This document shows, piece by piece, positions 16,939 through 26,566 of a DNA stretch of 64,000 nt. This DNA comes from Marinomonas phaeophyticola (GTDB lineage: Bacteria; Pseudomonadota; Gammaproteobacteria; Pseudomonadales; Marinomonadaceae): contig NZ_JAPUBN010000010.1 in NCBI RefSeq assembly GCF_026966905.1, forward strand, positions 62,001 through 126,000, in the 5' to 3' direction. A model generated the notes under the pieces. It was not told where the DNA came from. It ran no database searches and saw nothing but the letters and a program-made list of their open reading frames with translations. The stretch's first letter is position 1, and each line of letters starts with the position of its first letter. A program made the translations under genes and the position numbers.

Positions 16939-17520
16939 CTATATTTGAACTAAGCCAGTGAAGCCCATAAAGGCAAGAGCCATCAGGCCTGCGGTTAACA
17001 TACCAATGGCTGAGCCACGAAATACACTGGGTACATCAGCAACATTAATACGTTCGCGCATGGCAGAAAATAAAATTAATACGAAAGCGAAACCCACTGC
17101 GGCGCCAAACCCATAAAGAATGGAGTCAACAAAACCGTGCTGTTTACTGGTATTTTGTAAGGCCACACCCAATACCGCACAGTTAGTAGTAATAAGTGGT
17201 AGGAATATCCCCAGAACACGATAAAGAAGAGGACTGGTCTTACGAACAACCATTTCCGTGAACTGTACGACTACGGCGATGACAAGAATAAAGGAAATGG
17301 TTTTCAAATACTCAAGTCCAAAAGGTCGTAGAATGTATTCGAAGGTCAAATAACTACATAAGCTCGACAAGGTTAAAACGAATGTTGTCGCCATTGCCAT
17401 ACCGATCGATGTTTCTAATTTACTCGAAACACCCATAAAAGGGCAAAGACCTAAAAATTGTACCAGCACGAAATTGTTTACCAATATAGTACTGACCAAA
17501 ATTAAGAGATATTCAGTCAT
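16939..17520 (-). CDS. rsxA: Electron transport complex subunit RsxA/RnfA
   Basis: A 193-residue integral membrane protein related to NqrE, with six hydrophobic helices. Conserved landmarks are [19 protein letters not shown] at the N-terminus and [11 protein letters not shown]; these two Cys motifs ligate the intramembrane iron-sulfur cluster together with the RsxE pair. It is the first gene of the operon rsxABCDGE-nth. In enteric bacteria the complex reduces SoxR; in other bacteria it couples ferredoxin/NADH electron flow to ion movement. The role here is not determined by the sequence. Confidence 0.97.
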   Translation of the reverse strand: MTEYLLILVSTILVNNFVLVQFLGLCPFMGVSSKLETSIGMAMATTFVLTLSSLCSYLTFEYILRPFGLEYLKTISFILVIAVVVQFTEMVVRKTSPLLYRVLGIFLPLITTNCAVLGVALQNTSKQHGFVDSILYGFGAAVGFAFVLILFSAMRERINVADVPSVFRGSAIGMLTAGLMALAFMGFTGLVQI

Positions 17521-17590
17521 CTCACGTCCAAATAAAAATTATGGTGGGTTTATAAAGTAATGCGCGCAAAAGGAACCTATTTGCAGCGTA

Positions 17591-17618
17591 ACTATACCAA
17601 GCGGCTTATAACTAACAA
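17591..17618 (-). promoter_or_regulatory. Candidate sigma-70 promoter of the rsx operon
   Basis: On the minus strand TTGTTA (-35 like, 4 of 6) is followed after 16 bp by TATAGT (-10 like, 5 of 6). It lies about 70-100 bp upstream of the rsxA start. It is the best candidate in this gap by eye; no other supporting site is seen. Confidence 0.4.
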
Positions 17619-17732
17619 AACTAAAAATGCGTATTCTTTAGTCTTATTTAGAATATAATTAATAAGGTATTCTTATAAGAGTGGCTTTTATTATTCTATT
17701 CTAGACACTTACTTTTGTTAAGATCAGCCATA

Positions 17733-17771
17733 AATAGGAGTCGGTAAACACAGTAATTACCGACTCCTATT
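17733..17771. terminator. Perfect 15-bp hairpin between metG and rsxA
   Basis: AATAGGAGTCGGTAA (17733-17747) pairs perfectly with TTACCGACTCCTATT (17757-17771) across a 9-nt loop. It lies 17 bp past the metG stop and is probably its terminator. On the metG strand the tail is only weakly U-rich, while the other strand has TGTTTTTG, so it may work in both directions or better in the unexpected one. Confidence 0.7.
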
Positions 17772-17787
17772 GTTTTTGATCTCTATT

Positions 17788-19842
17788 TTACATGATACGT
17801 TGGCCTGGTTTAGCTCCGTCATGCAGTTCCATTAAGTAAATTTCTTCACCACCAGGGCCCGCGGCCAAGACCATGCCTTCGGATAGACCAAACTTCATTT
17901 TACGTGGTGCTAAGTTAGCGACCATTACCGTCAGTTTGCCTTCTAAATCTTCTGGCTTGTAAGCCGATTTGATACCAGAAAAAACAGTACGAGTTTCACC
18001 GCCGATATCTAAAGTAAGCTTTAGTAGCTTATTTGCTTTTGGTACATGCTCAGCTTTGACGATAAGTGCAACACGTAAATCGACTTTAGCAAAGGCGTCG
18101 AAATCGATTTCAGCCGCAATTGGCTCCTTCGATAGTTCACTTATTTCCTCTACTGCTTCAGCGGTAGTTGTTGTTTCTTTCGCTGCTTCGGCAACCGCCT
18201 CTTTGGACTCTTCAATCATGGCTTCAATTTGCTTCGCGTCAATACGACCCATTAAAGGCGAAAATTTATTTACATTCTTACCGAAAAGTAATTCGCTACG
18301 ATTGTCCCATGTCAGTTCTTTGTTTAAAAAGACCTCTGTATCCGTGACTAGGTTTGGCATAACGGGTTTCAAATAGGTCATCAAAATACTGAATAAATTA
18401 AGTGCAACGGTACAAACTTCTTGTGCCTTACTAAGCGTTTCTTCGTTTTTCGCTAATACCCAAGGCGCTTGATCCGCTATATACGTATTGGCTATGTCAG
18501 CAAGGCGCATGATTTCGCGGATGGCTTTGCCATATTCTCTTTGTTCAAAGAAATTCGCAATCACGTCTCCTGCATCAATAAAGCTTTGTATCATTTCCAT
18601 TTCAACAATATCAGTAGAGAGGGTGTTGTCGAATTTTTTGTTGATAAAGCTAGCGGTACGGCTGGCGATATTGACAATTTTGCCTACCACATCCGAGTTT
18701 ACTCTTTGTACAAAATCTTCAAGATTTAAATCGATATCATCGATGCTGTTGTTTAACTTAGCCGCAAAATAATAACGAATGTATTGAGGGTCTAAATGAT
18801 TGAGGTAGGTTCTTGCCATGATAAAAGTACCGCGAGATTTGGACATCTTAGTACCATTAACCGTAACGTAGCCATGGGCGTTGACGCCAGTTGGAGTACG
18901 GTAACCAGCAGAGTGCAACATGGCTGGCCAGAACAACGCATGGAAGTTAATAATATCTTTACCGATAAAGTGATACAGTTCGGCGTCAGAATCTTTTCCC
19001 CAATAGTCATCAAACTCTAAACCTTCCGTACGATCACAAAGGTTTTTGAAGCTGGCCATGTAGCCGATAGGGGCATCTAGCCAAACGTAAAAATATTTAC
19101 CTGGTGCATCTGGGATTTCAAACCCAAAGTAAGGTGCATCACGGCTGATGTCCCATTCCTGTAAACCAGAGTCTAACCATTCTGAGAGTTTATTTGCGAC
19201 CTGATCTTGTAAGGTGCCACTGCGAGTCCACTTTGCTAGAAACTCTTGGAAATCGGGCAGTTTAAAAAAGTAATGTTCGGATTCTTTTTCAACTGGAGTG
19301 GCGCCTGAATAAACAGAACGAGGGTCAATCATCTCCATTGGTGTATAAGTAGCTGAACAGACTTCGCAATTATCGCCGTATTGATCTTCTGCTTTACATT
19401 TAGGGCACGTCCCTTTAATAAAGCGATCCGCAAGGAACATTTCTTTTTCCGGGTCATAAGCTTGAACGATAGAGCGAACAGAAATTTTGCCGTTTTCACG
19501 TAACGCTTTATAAATAGAAGACGATAGCGCTTTGTTTTCTTCAGAATGGGTCGTATGGTAGTTGTCGTAACCGATTAAAAAATCGTTAAAATCGGCCATG
19601 TGTTCTTTACGCACGCCATCGATCAGTTCTTCAGAGGTAATTCCATTATTATTGGCTTTAATCATAATGGCGGTACCATGTGCGTCATCTGCACAAACCG
19701 CTGTACATAAATGACCTCTTAGTTTCTGGAAGCGTACCCAAATATCAGTTTGAATATGTTCAAGCATATGACCTAAATGAATGGGTCCATTTGCATAAGG
19801 AAGGGCGCTAGTAACTAAAATTTTGCGTTGCGAGTGTGCCAT
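17788..19842 (-). CDS. metG: Methionyl-tRNA synthetase
   Basis: A 684-residue class I aminoacyl-tRNA synthetase charging tRNA-Met. I use the ATG at 19842 ([19 protein letters not shown]), since the family begins here; the frame is open to 19872. The HIGH-type motif H-L-G-H is at the N-terminus, zinc-binding Cys pairs C-P-K-C and C-E-V-C lie near residues 145-165, and K-M-S-K-S begins at residue 333. The C-terminal 110 residues form the EMAPII/OB-fold tRNA-binding domain (dimerising form, as in E. coli), preceded by an acidic and Ala-rich linker. It is divergent from mrp/apbC, a conserved neighbour. Confidence 0.97.
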   Translation of the reverse strand: MAHSQRKILVTSALPYANGPIHLGHMLEHIQTDIWVRFQKLRGHLCTAVCADDAHGTAIMIKANNNGITSEELIDGVRKEHMADFNDFLIGYDNYHTTHSEENKALSSSIYKALRENGKISVRSIVQAYDPEKEMFLADRFIKGTCPKCKAEDQYGDNCEVCSATYTPMEMIDPRSVYSGATPVEKESEHYFFKLPDFQEFLAKWTRSGTLQDQVANKLSEWLDSGLQEWDISRDAPYFGFEIPDAPGKYFYVWLDAPIGYMASFKNLCDRTEGLEFDDYWGKDSDAELYHFIGKDIINFHALFWPAMLHSAGYRTPTGVNAHGYVTVNGTKMSKSRGTFIMARTYLNHLDPQYIRYYFAAKLNNSIDDIDLNLEDFVQRVNSDVVGKIVNIASRTASFINKKFDNTLSTDIVEMEMIQSFIDAGDVIANFFEQREYGKAIREIMRLADIANTYIADQAPWVLAKNEETLSKAQEVCTVALNLFSILMTYLKPVMPNLVTDTEVFLNKELTWDNRSELLFGKNVNKFSPLMGRIDAKQIEAMIEESKEAVAEAAKETTTTAEAVEEISELSKEPIAAEIDFDAFAKVDLRVALIVKAEHVPKANKLLKLTLDIGGETRTVFSGIKSAYKPEDLEGKLTVMVANLAPRKMKFGLSEGMVLAAGPGGEEIYLMELHDGAKPGQRIM

Positions 19843-20163
19843 TTTATGTGAGCCTATTAAATATGATGACATTCCAGTAGTTTTTTATGATGGGTAAATA
19901 GACACATCAACAAAATAACCTGTGGATTTAAGTGTGGCGCTCGAATCTTTATCGGATCAAATCCGCTATATTCGTTAATAATCTAGGAATAGAAGAAAAG
20001 ATTGATTCGGGTCGCTATTAAAATTCTAACCGCGTAATTATAAGAACCACTGAAATAGGTGCAAGTGCTGGGCTTGCTTTTATGGCAAATGCCCCCATTT
20101 TTTCACAATTATGAGCGTAATTTTACCTGTGCTCGCGGTATTTCATTTTAGGAGAAGCGTTTC
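19843..20163. other. Intergenic region between divergent metG and mrp
   Basis: About 320 bp carrying both promoters. Two small dyads are visible: CGGAT-CAA-ATCCG at 19953-19965 and a GGGC-T-TGC...GCA-AAT-GCCC stem at about 20070-20094, in the probable mrp leader. No T-box-like structure or small ORF with a good ribosome site is evident. Regulatory meaning is unknown. Confidence 0.4.
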
Positions 20164-21240
20164 ATGCTAACCGACGTACAAATATTGTCTGAATTAAAGG
20201 CTTTAGAAGATGTGAATTCAGGGGCGGACTACGGCGATGTGTGGCAATTATCGACTCAACCTGAGTCTATAATGCTTACATTACGCTTACCTTATGTCGC
20301 TCAAACAGAGAAACAAAGCCTGATCAATCGTATTCAAGGTACCTTGAGCCGATTAGGTGAAATACGCCCCGTTCGTTTAAGTATTGAAAGTACAATCGAA
20401 GCTTATGGTACTCAGGGTAACTTACCTGGTATGGCAGGGGTTAAAAACGTGATTGCCGTTGCATCTGGGAAAGGAGGTGTAGGTAAATCTACCACAACCG
20501 TCAATCTGGCGTTAGCCATGGCTCAAGAAGGCGCAAAGGTTGGTATATTGGATGCCGATATTTATGGTCCTAGCCAAGGGATGATGTTGGGTTTTGATGC
20601 GGAGACTCGGCCTAAAGTACGCGATGAAAAGTTTTTTATTCCACCAGTTGCCTATGGCGTACAAGTGATGTCTATGGCTTTTTTAATGACCAAAGATACT
20701 CCTGTTGCATGGCGTGGACCTATGGTTACGGGTGCACTGATGCAACTATTAACCCAAACGGATTGGGATGATTTGGATTTCTTATTTGTTGATATGCCGC
20801 CGGGTACGGGGGATATTCAGCTGACTCTGTCACAAAAAGTTCCAGTAGCGGGATCTGTTATTGTCACCACGCCTCAAGATATTGCCTTATTGGACGCTCG
20901 TCGTGGTATTGAGATGTTTCGTAAAGTAAATATCCCTGTGCTGGGAGTCGTAGAAAATATGTCAACTCATATTTGCTCCAACTGTGGTCATCATGAGGCT
21001 ATTTTTGGTGACGAGGGTGGGGACGCATTAGCGCAAGAATTTGATGTTAACGTATTGGGAAAATTGCCTTTAAGTTTAGCGATTCGTAAACAAAGTGATG
21101 CCGGTGCACCTCCTGTAGTAAGTGACGAAAAAGGTGATGTGGCGGCAATTTATCATTCGATTGCGCGCAAGCTTGGTGCTACTCTTGCCAATTCAAATAC
21201 TTCTTTTGAAATGCCAACTATAGGCATGAGTGACGACTAA
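20164..21240 (+). CDS. apbC: Iron-sulfur cluster carrier protein Mrp/ApbC
   Basis: A 358-residue P-loop ATPase that carries Fe-S clusters to apoproteins. An N-terminal MIP18/DUF59-like domain (about residues 1-80) precedes the deviant Walker A A-S-G-K-G-G-V-G-K-S-T-T (residues about 100-111). The MRP signature D-A-D-I-Y-G-P-S-Q follows, then F-V-D-M-P-P-G-T-G-D. The C-S-N-C-G-H motif near residue 278 is the expected bridging cluster-binding C-x-x-C. AGGAGAAG lies upstream of the start. It is divergent from metG and 9 bp upstream of dcd, so it likely shares a transcript with dcd. Confidence 0.95.
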   Translation: MLTDVQILSELKALEDVNSGADYGDVWQLSTQPESIMLTLRLPYVAQTEKQSLINRIQGTLSRLGEIRPVRLSIESTIEAYGTQGNLPGMAGVKNVIAVASGKGGVGKSTTTVNLALAMAQEGAKVGILDADIYGPSQGMMLGFDAETRPKVRDEKFFIPPVAYGVQVMSMAFLMTKDTPVAWRGPMVTGALMQLLTQTDWDDLDFLFVDMPPGTGDIQLTLSQKVPVAGSVIVTTPQDIALLDARRGIEMFRKVNIPVLGVVENMSTHICSNCGHHEAIFGDEGGDALAQEFDVNVLGKLPLSLAIRKQSDAGAPPVVSDEKGDVAAIYHSIARKLGATLANSNTSFEMPTIGMSDD

Positions 21241-21249
21241 GGAAAAATA

Positions 21250-21843
21250 ATGCGTTTGTGTGACCGAGATATCATAGCCGCCCTTGATGAGGGCGTTATC
21301 ACCATTGATCCAAGGCCCGATAACAATTCTATCAGTGGGGTATCTGTAGATTTAACTTTGGGTAATTCCTTTCGAGTTTTTCAAGGGCACCCTGCACCTT
21401 ATTTGGATCTAAGTGGGCCAAAAGAAGCGCTTAATAAAACCATTGAATCGGTAATGGGTGATGAGATTATTTTACCTGATGGAGAACCTTTTTTTATTCA
21501 CCCCGGAGAACTGGTATTGGGTGTCACTAAAGAATCTATCTCCATTCCTGAACATTTAGTTGGTTGGCTAGATGGCCGTTCTTCTTTGGCCCGTTTAGGG
21601 TTGATGGTACACGTTACCGCACATCGAATTGATCCTGGTTGGAGTGGTGGTATTGTTTTAGAATTTCTGAACGGGGGGAAGCTGCCTTTAGCCGTTTGTC
21701 CAGGTATGACCATTGGTGCGATTAACTTCGAAACCATGTCTGGTCCGGCCGATCGCCCGTATAACAAACGCGATAACGCCAAGTATCGTGATCAAAGCTC
21801 CGCAGTTGGGAGTCGTATTAGTAATGATGAGAAGTTTAGCTAG
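21250..21843 (+). CDS. dcd: dCTP deaminase
   Basis: A 197-residue enzyme converting dCTP to dUTP for thymidylate synthesis. Conserved features are the N-terminal [18 protein letters not shown], the catalytic Glu in I-V-L-E-F-L-N-G-G, and P-Y-N-K-R-x-N-A-K-Y-R-D-Q near the C-terminus. Length matches E. coli Dcd. Nine bases separate it from apbC, an order also known in Pseudomonas. Confidence 0.96.
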   Translation: MRLCDRDIIAALDEGVITIDPRPDNNSISGVSVDLTLGNSFRVFQGHPAPYLDLSGPKEALNKTIESVMGDEIILPDGEPFFIHPGELVLGVTKESISIPEHLVGWLDGRSSLARLGLMVHVTAHRIDPGWSGGIVLEFLNGGKLPLAVCPGMTIGAINFETMSGPADRPYNKRDNAKYRDQSSAVGSRISNDEKFS

Positions 21844-21887
21844 TATGTTATTGAGTTGCCTATACTAAAGAACTACATCTAGTCTTG

Positions 21888-21938
21888 CCTTTTTCATTAG
21901 AGCCTATAGGGTACTAGTGTGAAAAAGGTAGGGCTTTT
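21888..21938 (+). terminator. Probable terminator after dcd
   Basis: CCTTTTTCA (21888-21896) pairs with TGAAAAAGG (21920-21928) around a loop that contains a further TTAG/CTAG pairing. The downstream sequence reads TAGGGCTTTTTA. It lies about 45 bp past the dcd stop. Confidence 0.55.
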
Positions 21939-22004
21939 TAACGCTGTGAGCTAACTGAAATACAGTAAACTTAACGCATAAATTTCAGCCCACTTGGAAA
22001 GTAT

Positions 22005-22307
22005 ATGAACCTTACGGTAGCTCTAGGCGAAACAGAAAAAACTAACCTTATCATTCAACGTAACTGGATTACCGGTAGCCTCTTTTACGTAGAAAATGGT
22101 GAAATGAGGTCCTTGAATAAACCAACTCATTCTGAGCGAAGTTTCCTTATAAGTCGTAAACAAACGTTTGAATTCACTGTTGGCTTAGATGAAAAGCATA
22201 ATATACGTCTAGAGCGTATTCGGCCTTTAGTATTTGGAGGGGTTCGGCCACACAGTTATGAAATTTTTGTTAATGATGAACTTATTAAAAGCTATAAAGG
22301 ATTTTAG
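22005..22307 (+). CDS. Small protein of unknown function (100 aa)
   Basis: A 100-residue soluble protein with no signal peptide or membrane segment. It looks beta-rich, with many alternating hydrophobic residues, e.g. N-W-I-T-G-S-L-F-Y-V near residue 22 and H-S-Y-E-I-F-V-N-D-E-L-I near the end. GGAAAG lies close upstream of the ATG. I do not recognise the family. It stands alone between the dcd terminator and the AT-rich leader of the RTX-like gene. Confidence 0.55.
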   Translation: MNLTVALGETEKTNLIIQRNWITGSLFYVENGEMRSLNKPTHSERSFLISRKQTFEFTVGLDEKHNIRLERIRPLVFGGVRPHSYEIFVNDELIKSYKGF

Positions 22308-22789
22308 CTCATCTGAGACCTCACGAAGTCTATTTTACGAATGTAGAGATAACTCCACCTTGATCAAAGTTTGCAGGAAGCGTTCGAAAAAAGGCTACAT
22401 TTTATTTTTTTTGTAATTTTAATGAAGGTTGTAAGTTTTTGTAATTAGATCTTCTTATATTTTCTAACTGATTGTAATTTTTGATTTTTTTTTTGAATGT
22501 TGATTTATGCAGTAGTTTTTTCTTTTTTTACGATATTTTTTAAGTCCTTGAAATCTCTAGTTAATATTTTTTGGGGGGAATTAATGTGGTAACTCTTGTT
22601 TCTATTATGTTCTGAATATTTGTGTTGAAAAGAAAAAATGGTGGTAGTGTAGTGAACTTATTTAATTTTATATTCTAATATTTACGTTGGGATTGTGTAT
22701 TCCTCCCATTAGATAGATTTTTGAATTTTCTTTTTTAGAAAACTATCATTTATTTTAATTAGAATAGATAATAATTTGGAGAAATCAGC
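22308..22789 (+). other. Very AT-rich 480-bp leader of the RTX/S-layer-like gene
   Basis: This region is markedly richer in A and T than its surroundings, with several T-tracts (e.g. near 22400-22420 and 22480-22520) and no credible ORF. It lies directly upstream of a large surface-protein gene. It may hold a strong promoter with a curved-DNA UP element and a long untranslated leader. No single -35/-10 pair stands out clearly. Confidence 0.45.
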
Positions 22790-25312
22790 ATGGCGATTAC
22801 TGATCAGCAAGAAAATCAGATATTCAAAACGATTATAGGTTTGTTTAATGGCGGTATTGATGCTAACAATTTGTCGGCGTTTGCTAGCTTTATTGATTCA
22901 GGGAATAGCTTATTAGATTTATCCAACTTCCTTGCAAGTACATCCATTTTTAAAGAAACCATTATGGGAGGAAAGGTCACTGTAAAAAGTCAAGTCGATG
23001 TGATGATGCACAACTTTGGCTTAACTTCTAGTACAGACCCTTCAAGCGCGGGTTTTGAGGCTGAAGCTTTTTTCACTGCACAAATTAATGCTGGGGTAGG
23101 GTTCGGAGCTATCGTTTTTGAGGCTATTAATTATCTTTCTCAAGAGAACCTACCTACACCTTTTGTACCATACGCCACGTTATTAAATAATAAGGCTCAA
23201 GTATCTAAAATATTTGTAGGAACCAACCCTCCTGCGGATGTCGCTGTATTAATCGGGCTGATGAATGACGTCACGTCCTCTAATACGGTTACACCTGAAG
23301 ATGCGGCTGCCTACGTTGATGCCTATTCAGCGAATAAGGTGCTACTGACGAGTGCTGCTGATAACCTAACGGGTACAGCTAGTAGCGATGTTTATTCCGC
23401 TGTTAATGATCCTACAGGCAATGCCACGACACTATCTAATGCTGATGTTATTGATGGTGCTGGCGGTACTGACCAACTTGACTTGCGGATTGCCAGTGTA
23501 ATGAACTCGGGTAATGGGGGCGATACTATTTCGCCATTACTATCGAACATTGAGAATTTTTACCTAAAAAATCAAACAACAGACTCCTTTAAGTTCAATT
23601 TTGAAAATGTCATAGGAGAAGCTCATATTTGGGATAAGGGCTCCATATCTGGTGCACATACTAAAGTAATCAATATTGATCCTATGACGAAAGTTGGTAT
23701 GTTGGGAACGCAAGGGCTGTTTTTTGCCCATTTTAGTGGTGATCGTTCAGGAACTACCGATGCGTTTACGCTTGATTTAAATGGAGCAGGAACAAAAGAA
23801 CATTTTAGCGTTTTTAGTACGATTCATGCAGATGAATTGGATGATGATAGTTTTGAAATTGCTCATATTATAAGCTCGACAAATGCATCCTATATCACAA
23901 TAGGGTTGAATAAGATGACCCTTTCGACCTTGGATATTTCAGGTGATGCGACTTTAGTGATGGATGACCACAATGATTTTACGGGCTTAAGTACCATTTA
24001 TGCATCCTCGATGACTGCTGGTGGTATAGATATTGATGCTCGTGATAGTGAAGAGAGCAATTTTATATTTATCGGAAGCTCGGTTGATGATCGTATTGTA
24101 TTGAAGAACAGTACGGTCAATTTGTCTGCATCACTTAATGGAGGCGATGGTCAAGATACCCTAGCAACCTTTAGTTTTAATAACTTAGATGCCGATGCGT
24201 TAAATAGAGTTATTGGGATTGAGCTATTGGAAGGAGCTAACGGAGCAGAGAGCTTAAGTGCATCCGATTTTACCAGTATCAATGATTTTCTTTTTACCGG
24301 TACAACATCAACAAATAATGGTTTTACTTTATCGAATCTTGAGACAAATGACAGAAGTATTTTTTCTACCGATATAGTTTCTGGTGGGAGCTATGCTCTT
24401 CGTCTAGAAGGTAAAAATGCAGGTAATACCGCCACTATTGAAATGCGTAGTAGTGATGCTACAAATGGTGAAACCATATTAACGGCGACATCAAATAATA
24501 ATGAAAGATACGGTATTGAAATACGCTCTAATATCTCCTCATTAACACTGGATTCTACTGGAACGGGCTCCAATGCCCATGTGATAGAAACGAGTCAAAG
24601 CAATAGTTATTTTGGTTCTGCTATTGGAAACTCAAGTACGTCCGTATTTAATATTACTGGGTCTCATGACCTTAGTCTTATGGCTAAAGTTGGAACAAAC
24701 CTTTCTAATGGTAATAAATTAAATGGTTTTTCTGATGCAGCAAATGTTGATGCCAGTACGTTTACTGGTGTTTTACGTATTGCTGGCTCGTCTTCTGATG
24801 ATGTAATTAAGGGCGGGAGTAATGACGATATCATTTATGGGCAAGGCGGTTCTGATTCATTAATTGGTAATGGCGGGGCGGATCAATTCAGGTTATCTGG
24901 ATACAATAATCAAACGGATGTTATTACTGATTTTAATCAAGGAACAGATAAAGTTGGTTTAAATGAATTTGATTTTACCAATACAAATGCTACTGCGAAT
25001 GGTGTAGCTTTATCCCTGACTGATTATATTGAAAACAGGCTTGCCATTACTAATATCGGTAGTTCAGATGCAGATAAAGTCATTGAATTGCAGTCCTCTT
25101 TAAATAATGGACAGATTTCTACAGATACAGGTGCGGATATTGAGGCTTTTGTCCTTGTTCATAATACAACCTCTGGTAATGCTGAGTTGTGGTATGACAA
25201 TGATTGGAGCACGTCTAGTAATCGAGATCATGTAATTACTTTTGACAACATCACTGATTTAGTAGGCGTTCAATCTTTTACTCATTCAGATTTTGTTGAA
25301 TATACTTATTAA
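22790..25312 (+). CDS. RTX repeat / S-layer-like surface protein
   Basis: An 840-residue acidic, Asn/Ser/Thr/Asp-rich protein with very few Cys and no Sec signal. Residues 1-180 are helical and resemble the N-terminal anchoring part of RsaA-like or DUF4214-containing surface proteins. From about residue 190 it has a long beta-strand region rich in D-x-L-x-L patterns and N-I-E-N. Glycine/aspartate nonapeptide-type repeats appear near residues 667-702 (S-D-D-V-I-K-G-G-S-N-D-D-I-I-Y-G-Q-G-G). A C-terminal segment (D-V-I-T-D-F-N-Q-G-T-D-K-V) is typical of type I secreted RTX proteins. Export by a type I system is inferred, but no ABC/MFP pair lies here. GGAG precedes the ATG by 8 nt. S-layer, adhesin or calcium-binding matrix protein are all possible. 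Confidence 0.75.
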   Translation: MAITDQQENQIFKTIIGLFNGGIDANNLSAFASFIDSGNSLLDLSNFLASTSIFKETIMGGKVTVKSQVDVMMHNFGLTSSTDPSSAGFEAEAFFTAQINAGVGFGAIVFEAINYLSQENLPTPFVPYATLLNNKAQVSKIFVGTNPPADVAVLIGLMNDVTSSNTVTPEDAAAYVDAYSANKVLLTSAADNLTGTASSDVYSAVNDPTGNATTLSNADVIDGAGGTDQLDLRIASVMNSGNGGDTISPLLSNIENFYLKNQTTDSFKFNFENVIGEAHIWDKGSISGAHTKVINIDPMTKVGMLGTQGLFFAHFSGDRSGTTDAFTLDLNGAGTKEHFSVFSTIHADELDDDSFEIAHIISSTNASYITIGLNKMTLSTLDISGDATLVMDDHNDFTGLSTIYASSMTAGGIDIDARDSEESNFIFIGSSVDDRIVLKNSTVNLSASLNGGDGQDTLATFSFNNLDADALNRVIGIELLEGANGAESLSASDFTSINDFLFTGTTSTNNGFTLSNLETNDRSIFSTDIVSGGSYALRLEGKNAGNTATIEMRSSDATNGETILTATSNNNERYGIEIRSNISSLTLDSTGTGSNAHVIETSQSNSYFGSAIGNSSTSVFNITGSHDLSLMAKVGTNLSNGNKLNGFSDAANVDASTFTGVLRIAGSSSDDVIKGGSNDDIIYGQGGSDSLIGNGGADQFRLSGYNNQTDVITDFNQGTDKVGLNEFDFTNTNATANGVALSLTDYIENRLAITNIGSSDADKVIELQSSLNNGQISTDTGADIEAFVLVHNTTSGNAELWYDNDWSTSSNRDHVITFDNITDLVGVQSFTHSDFVEYTY

Positions 25313-25737
25313 AGATTTGTATCAATATTTTGTTAAAATAATAGTAAATTAAGGTGATTATAGGTGGGTGGTTGAAAGTGTACGAGCCCCCACCTAATTA
25401 TTTAATCAATAGATGTATGTCCGCATTATTTTTTAAAACATTCTATTGTAAGCCTATATGACAATCTCCATCGGATGCTGCTTCTATTTGTGTTTAAGTA
25501 AATAAATGCAAACGTCTAGAATATATGATTAGTAAAGGACTGTTAATATTCTAGGGTATAGGGCGCTTTGTGGTTTATGAAGCTCACAAGTACGTATTTG
25601 AGATGTTGATAGTATGTTGCCGTATATCAATGTACATTTGTTACTTAATCTTTTTCTTAATTCAATTCTATAAAGGTCTGTTACCAAGACGGCCACCGTA
25701 ATTCCCTGCAATATTGGCGTTCAAATAGGAGTGCTAG
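25313..25737. other. Gene-free region after the RTX-like gene
   Basis: About 425 bp without a convincing gene, AT-rich. It contains the hairpin at 25361-25396. The remainder (25400-25735) must include the promoter of the next gene, but no consensus pair is clear. Confidence 0.4.
25361..25396 (+). terminator. Hairpin downstream of the RTX-like gene
   Basis: TAGGTGGG (25361-25368) pairs with CCCACCTA (25389-25396), with extra G-C pairs possible in the loop. It is 48 bp past the stop codon and is followed by an A/T-rich stretch rather than a clean U-run. It probably ends the abundant RTX mRNA. Confidence 0.55.
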
Positions 25738-26427
25738 ATGCAAACTAAATTTACTGTTCAAATTGATTCCTTCCACAAAGTTAACAAAATCCAAAATGCA
25801 TGGTCAAATGAGGATTATCGTGCCCTTATGATGATTATGAATTTTGATGATGATCTCGATACCATGGATGCCGCAGAACTTAAAGAAATGTGTATGATGT
25901 CGTTAAATGATCAATCACCTGCGGAAGCCGCTAAGGTGGTGCTAACGCATTTATTCCCTGATTTATCCCCGGGTAAGGTGGATCAAATAAGTCATGATAT
26001 GCTGGATGATCGTTCCTGGGAAGAGTATTCAGACTGCCTATATCATGAGCGTTTTTTTAATGCTTATGCCTTATTACGAGAAGCGTTTAATGGCGTTTTT
26101 GCGAAGCCAACAGGCGTTGAGTTTACGATGACGGTGACGGCATTTCATATTGAAGATATGGAGATATTTGATAACTCACTCAACTCTTCTATTGTGAGAT
26201 TATTAGCAAGTGGGCAAGATGATAACGCCTTAATAAATCGTTTATATGAAGATCAGATACAAGGGGAGCAATTTCCTCAGGCCCCTGGTATTGTATGGCA
26301 GCTTAAGCAGGTAGTAGATAGTGGATTATCTCGTCAGTTTAGCTTAATCAGCTCCTATTTTTGGCTGGAAAATTTTGATCAACTAGAGGCGTTTAATGCT
26401 GCTTCTCATGCAGATACAGAGGATTAA
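25738..26427 (+). CDS. Acidic protein of unknown function (229 aa)
   Basis: A 229-residue acidic soluble protein without signal or membrane segments and with no motif I recognise. It has long predicted helices, e.g. around A-E-L-K-E-M-C-M-M-S-L and P-A-E-A-A-K-V-V-L-T-H-L-F-P. Residues 120-130 show a beta-like stretch, G-V-E-F-T-M-T-V-T-A-F. An AGGAG ribosome site (25726-25730) precedes the ATG and a clear terminator follows, so it is monocistronic. Neither neighbour suggests a role. Confidence 0.65.
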   Translation: MQTKFTVQIDSFHKVNKIQNAWSNEDYRALMMIMNFDDDLDTMDAAELKEMCMMSLNDQSPAEAAKVVLTHLFPDLSPGKVDQISHDMLDDRSWEEYSDCLYHERFFNAYALLREAFNGVFAKPTGVEFTMTVTAFHIEDMEIFDNSLNSSIVRLLASGQDDNALINRLYEDQIQGEQFPQAPGIVWQLKQVVDSGLSRQFSLISSYFWLENFDQLEAFNAASHADTED

Positions 26428-26468
26428 AGAAAAACCGTAGTCCAGATTAATAGTGTATTAAGCTAAAG

Positions 26469-26493
26469 CGCTGCCATTGGTGGCGTTTTTTAT
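26469..26493 (+). terminator. Rho-independent terminator after the acidic unknown gene
   Basis: CGCTGCC and GGTGGCG form a 7-bp stem, two pairs being G-U, with an ATT loop, followed directly by six T's. Confidence 0.75.
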
Positions 26494-26566
26494 TGTCTTA
26501 ATGTCTTTTTTGTCAAGATCAGTATATTGGGTGCTTTCATCATGGTAAAACTAAGAAGGTATGAGC

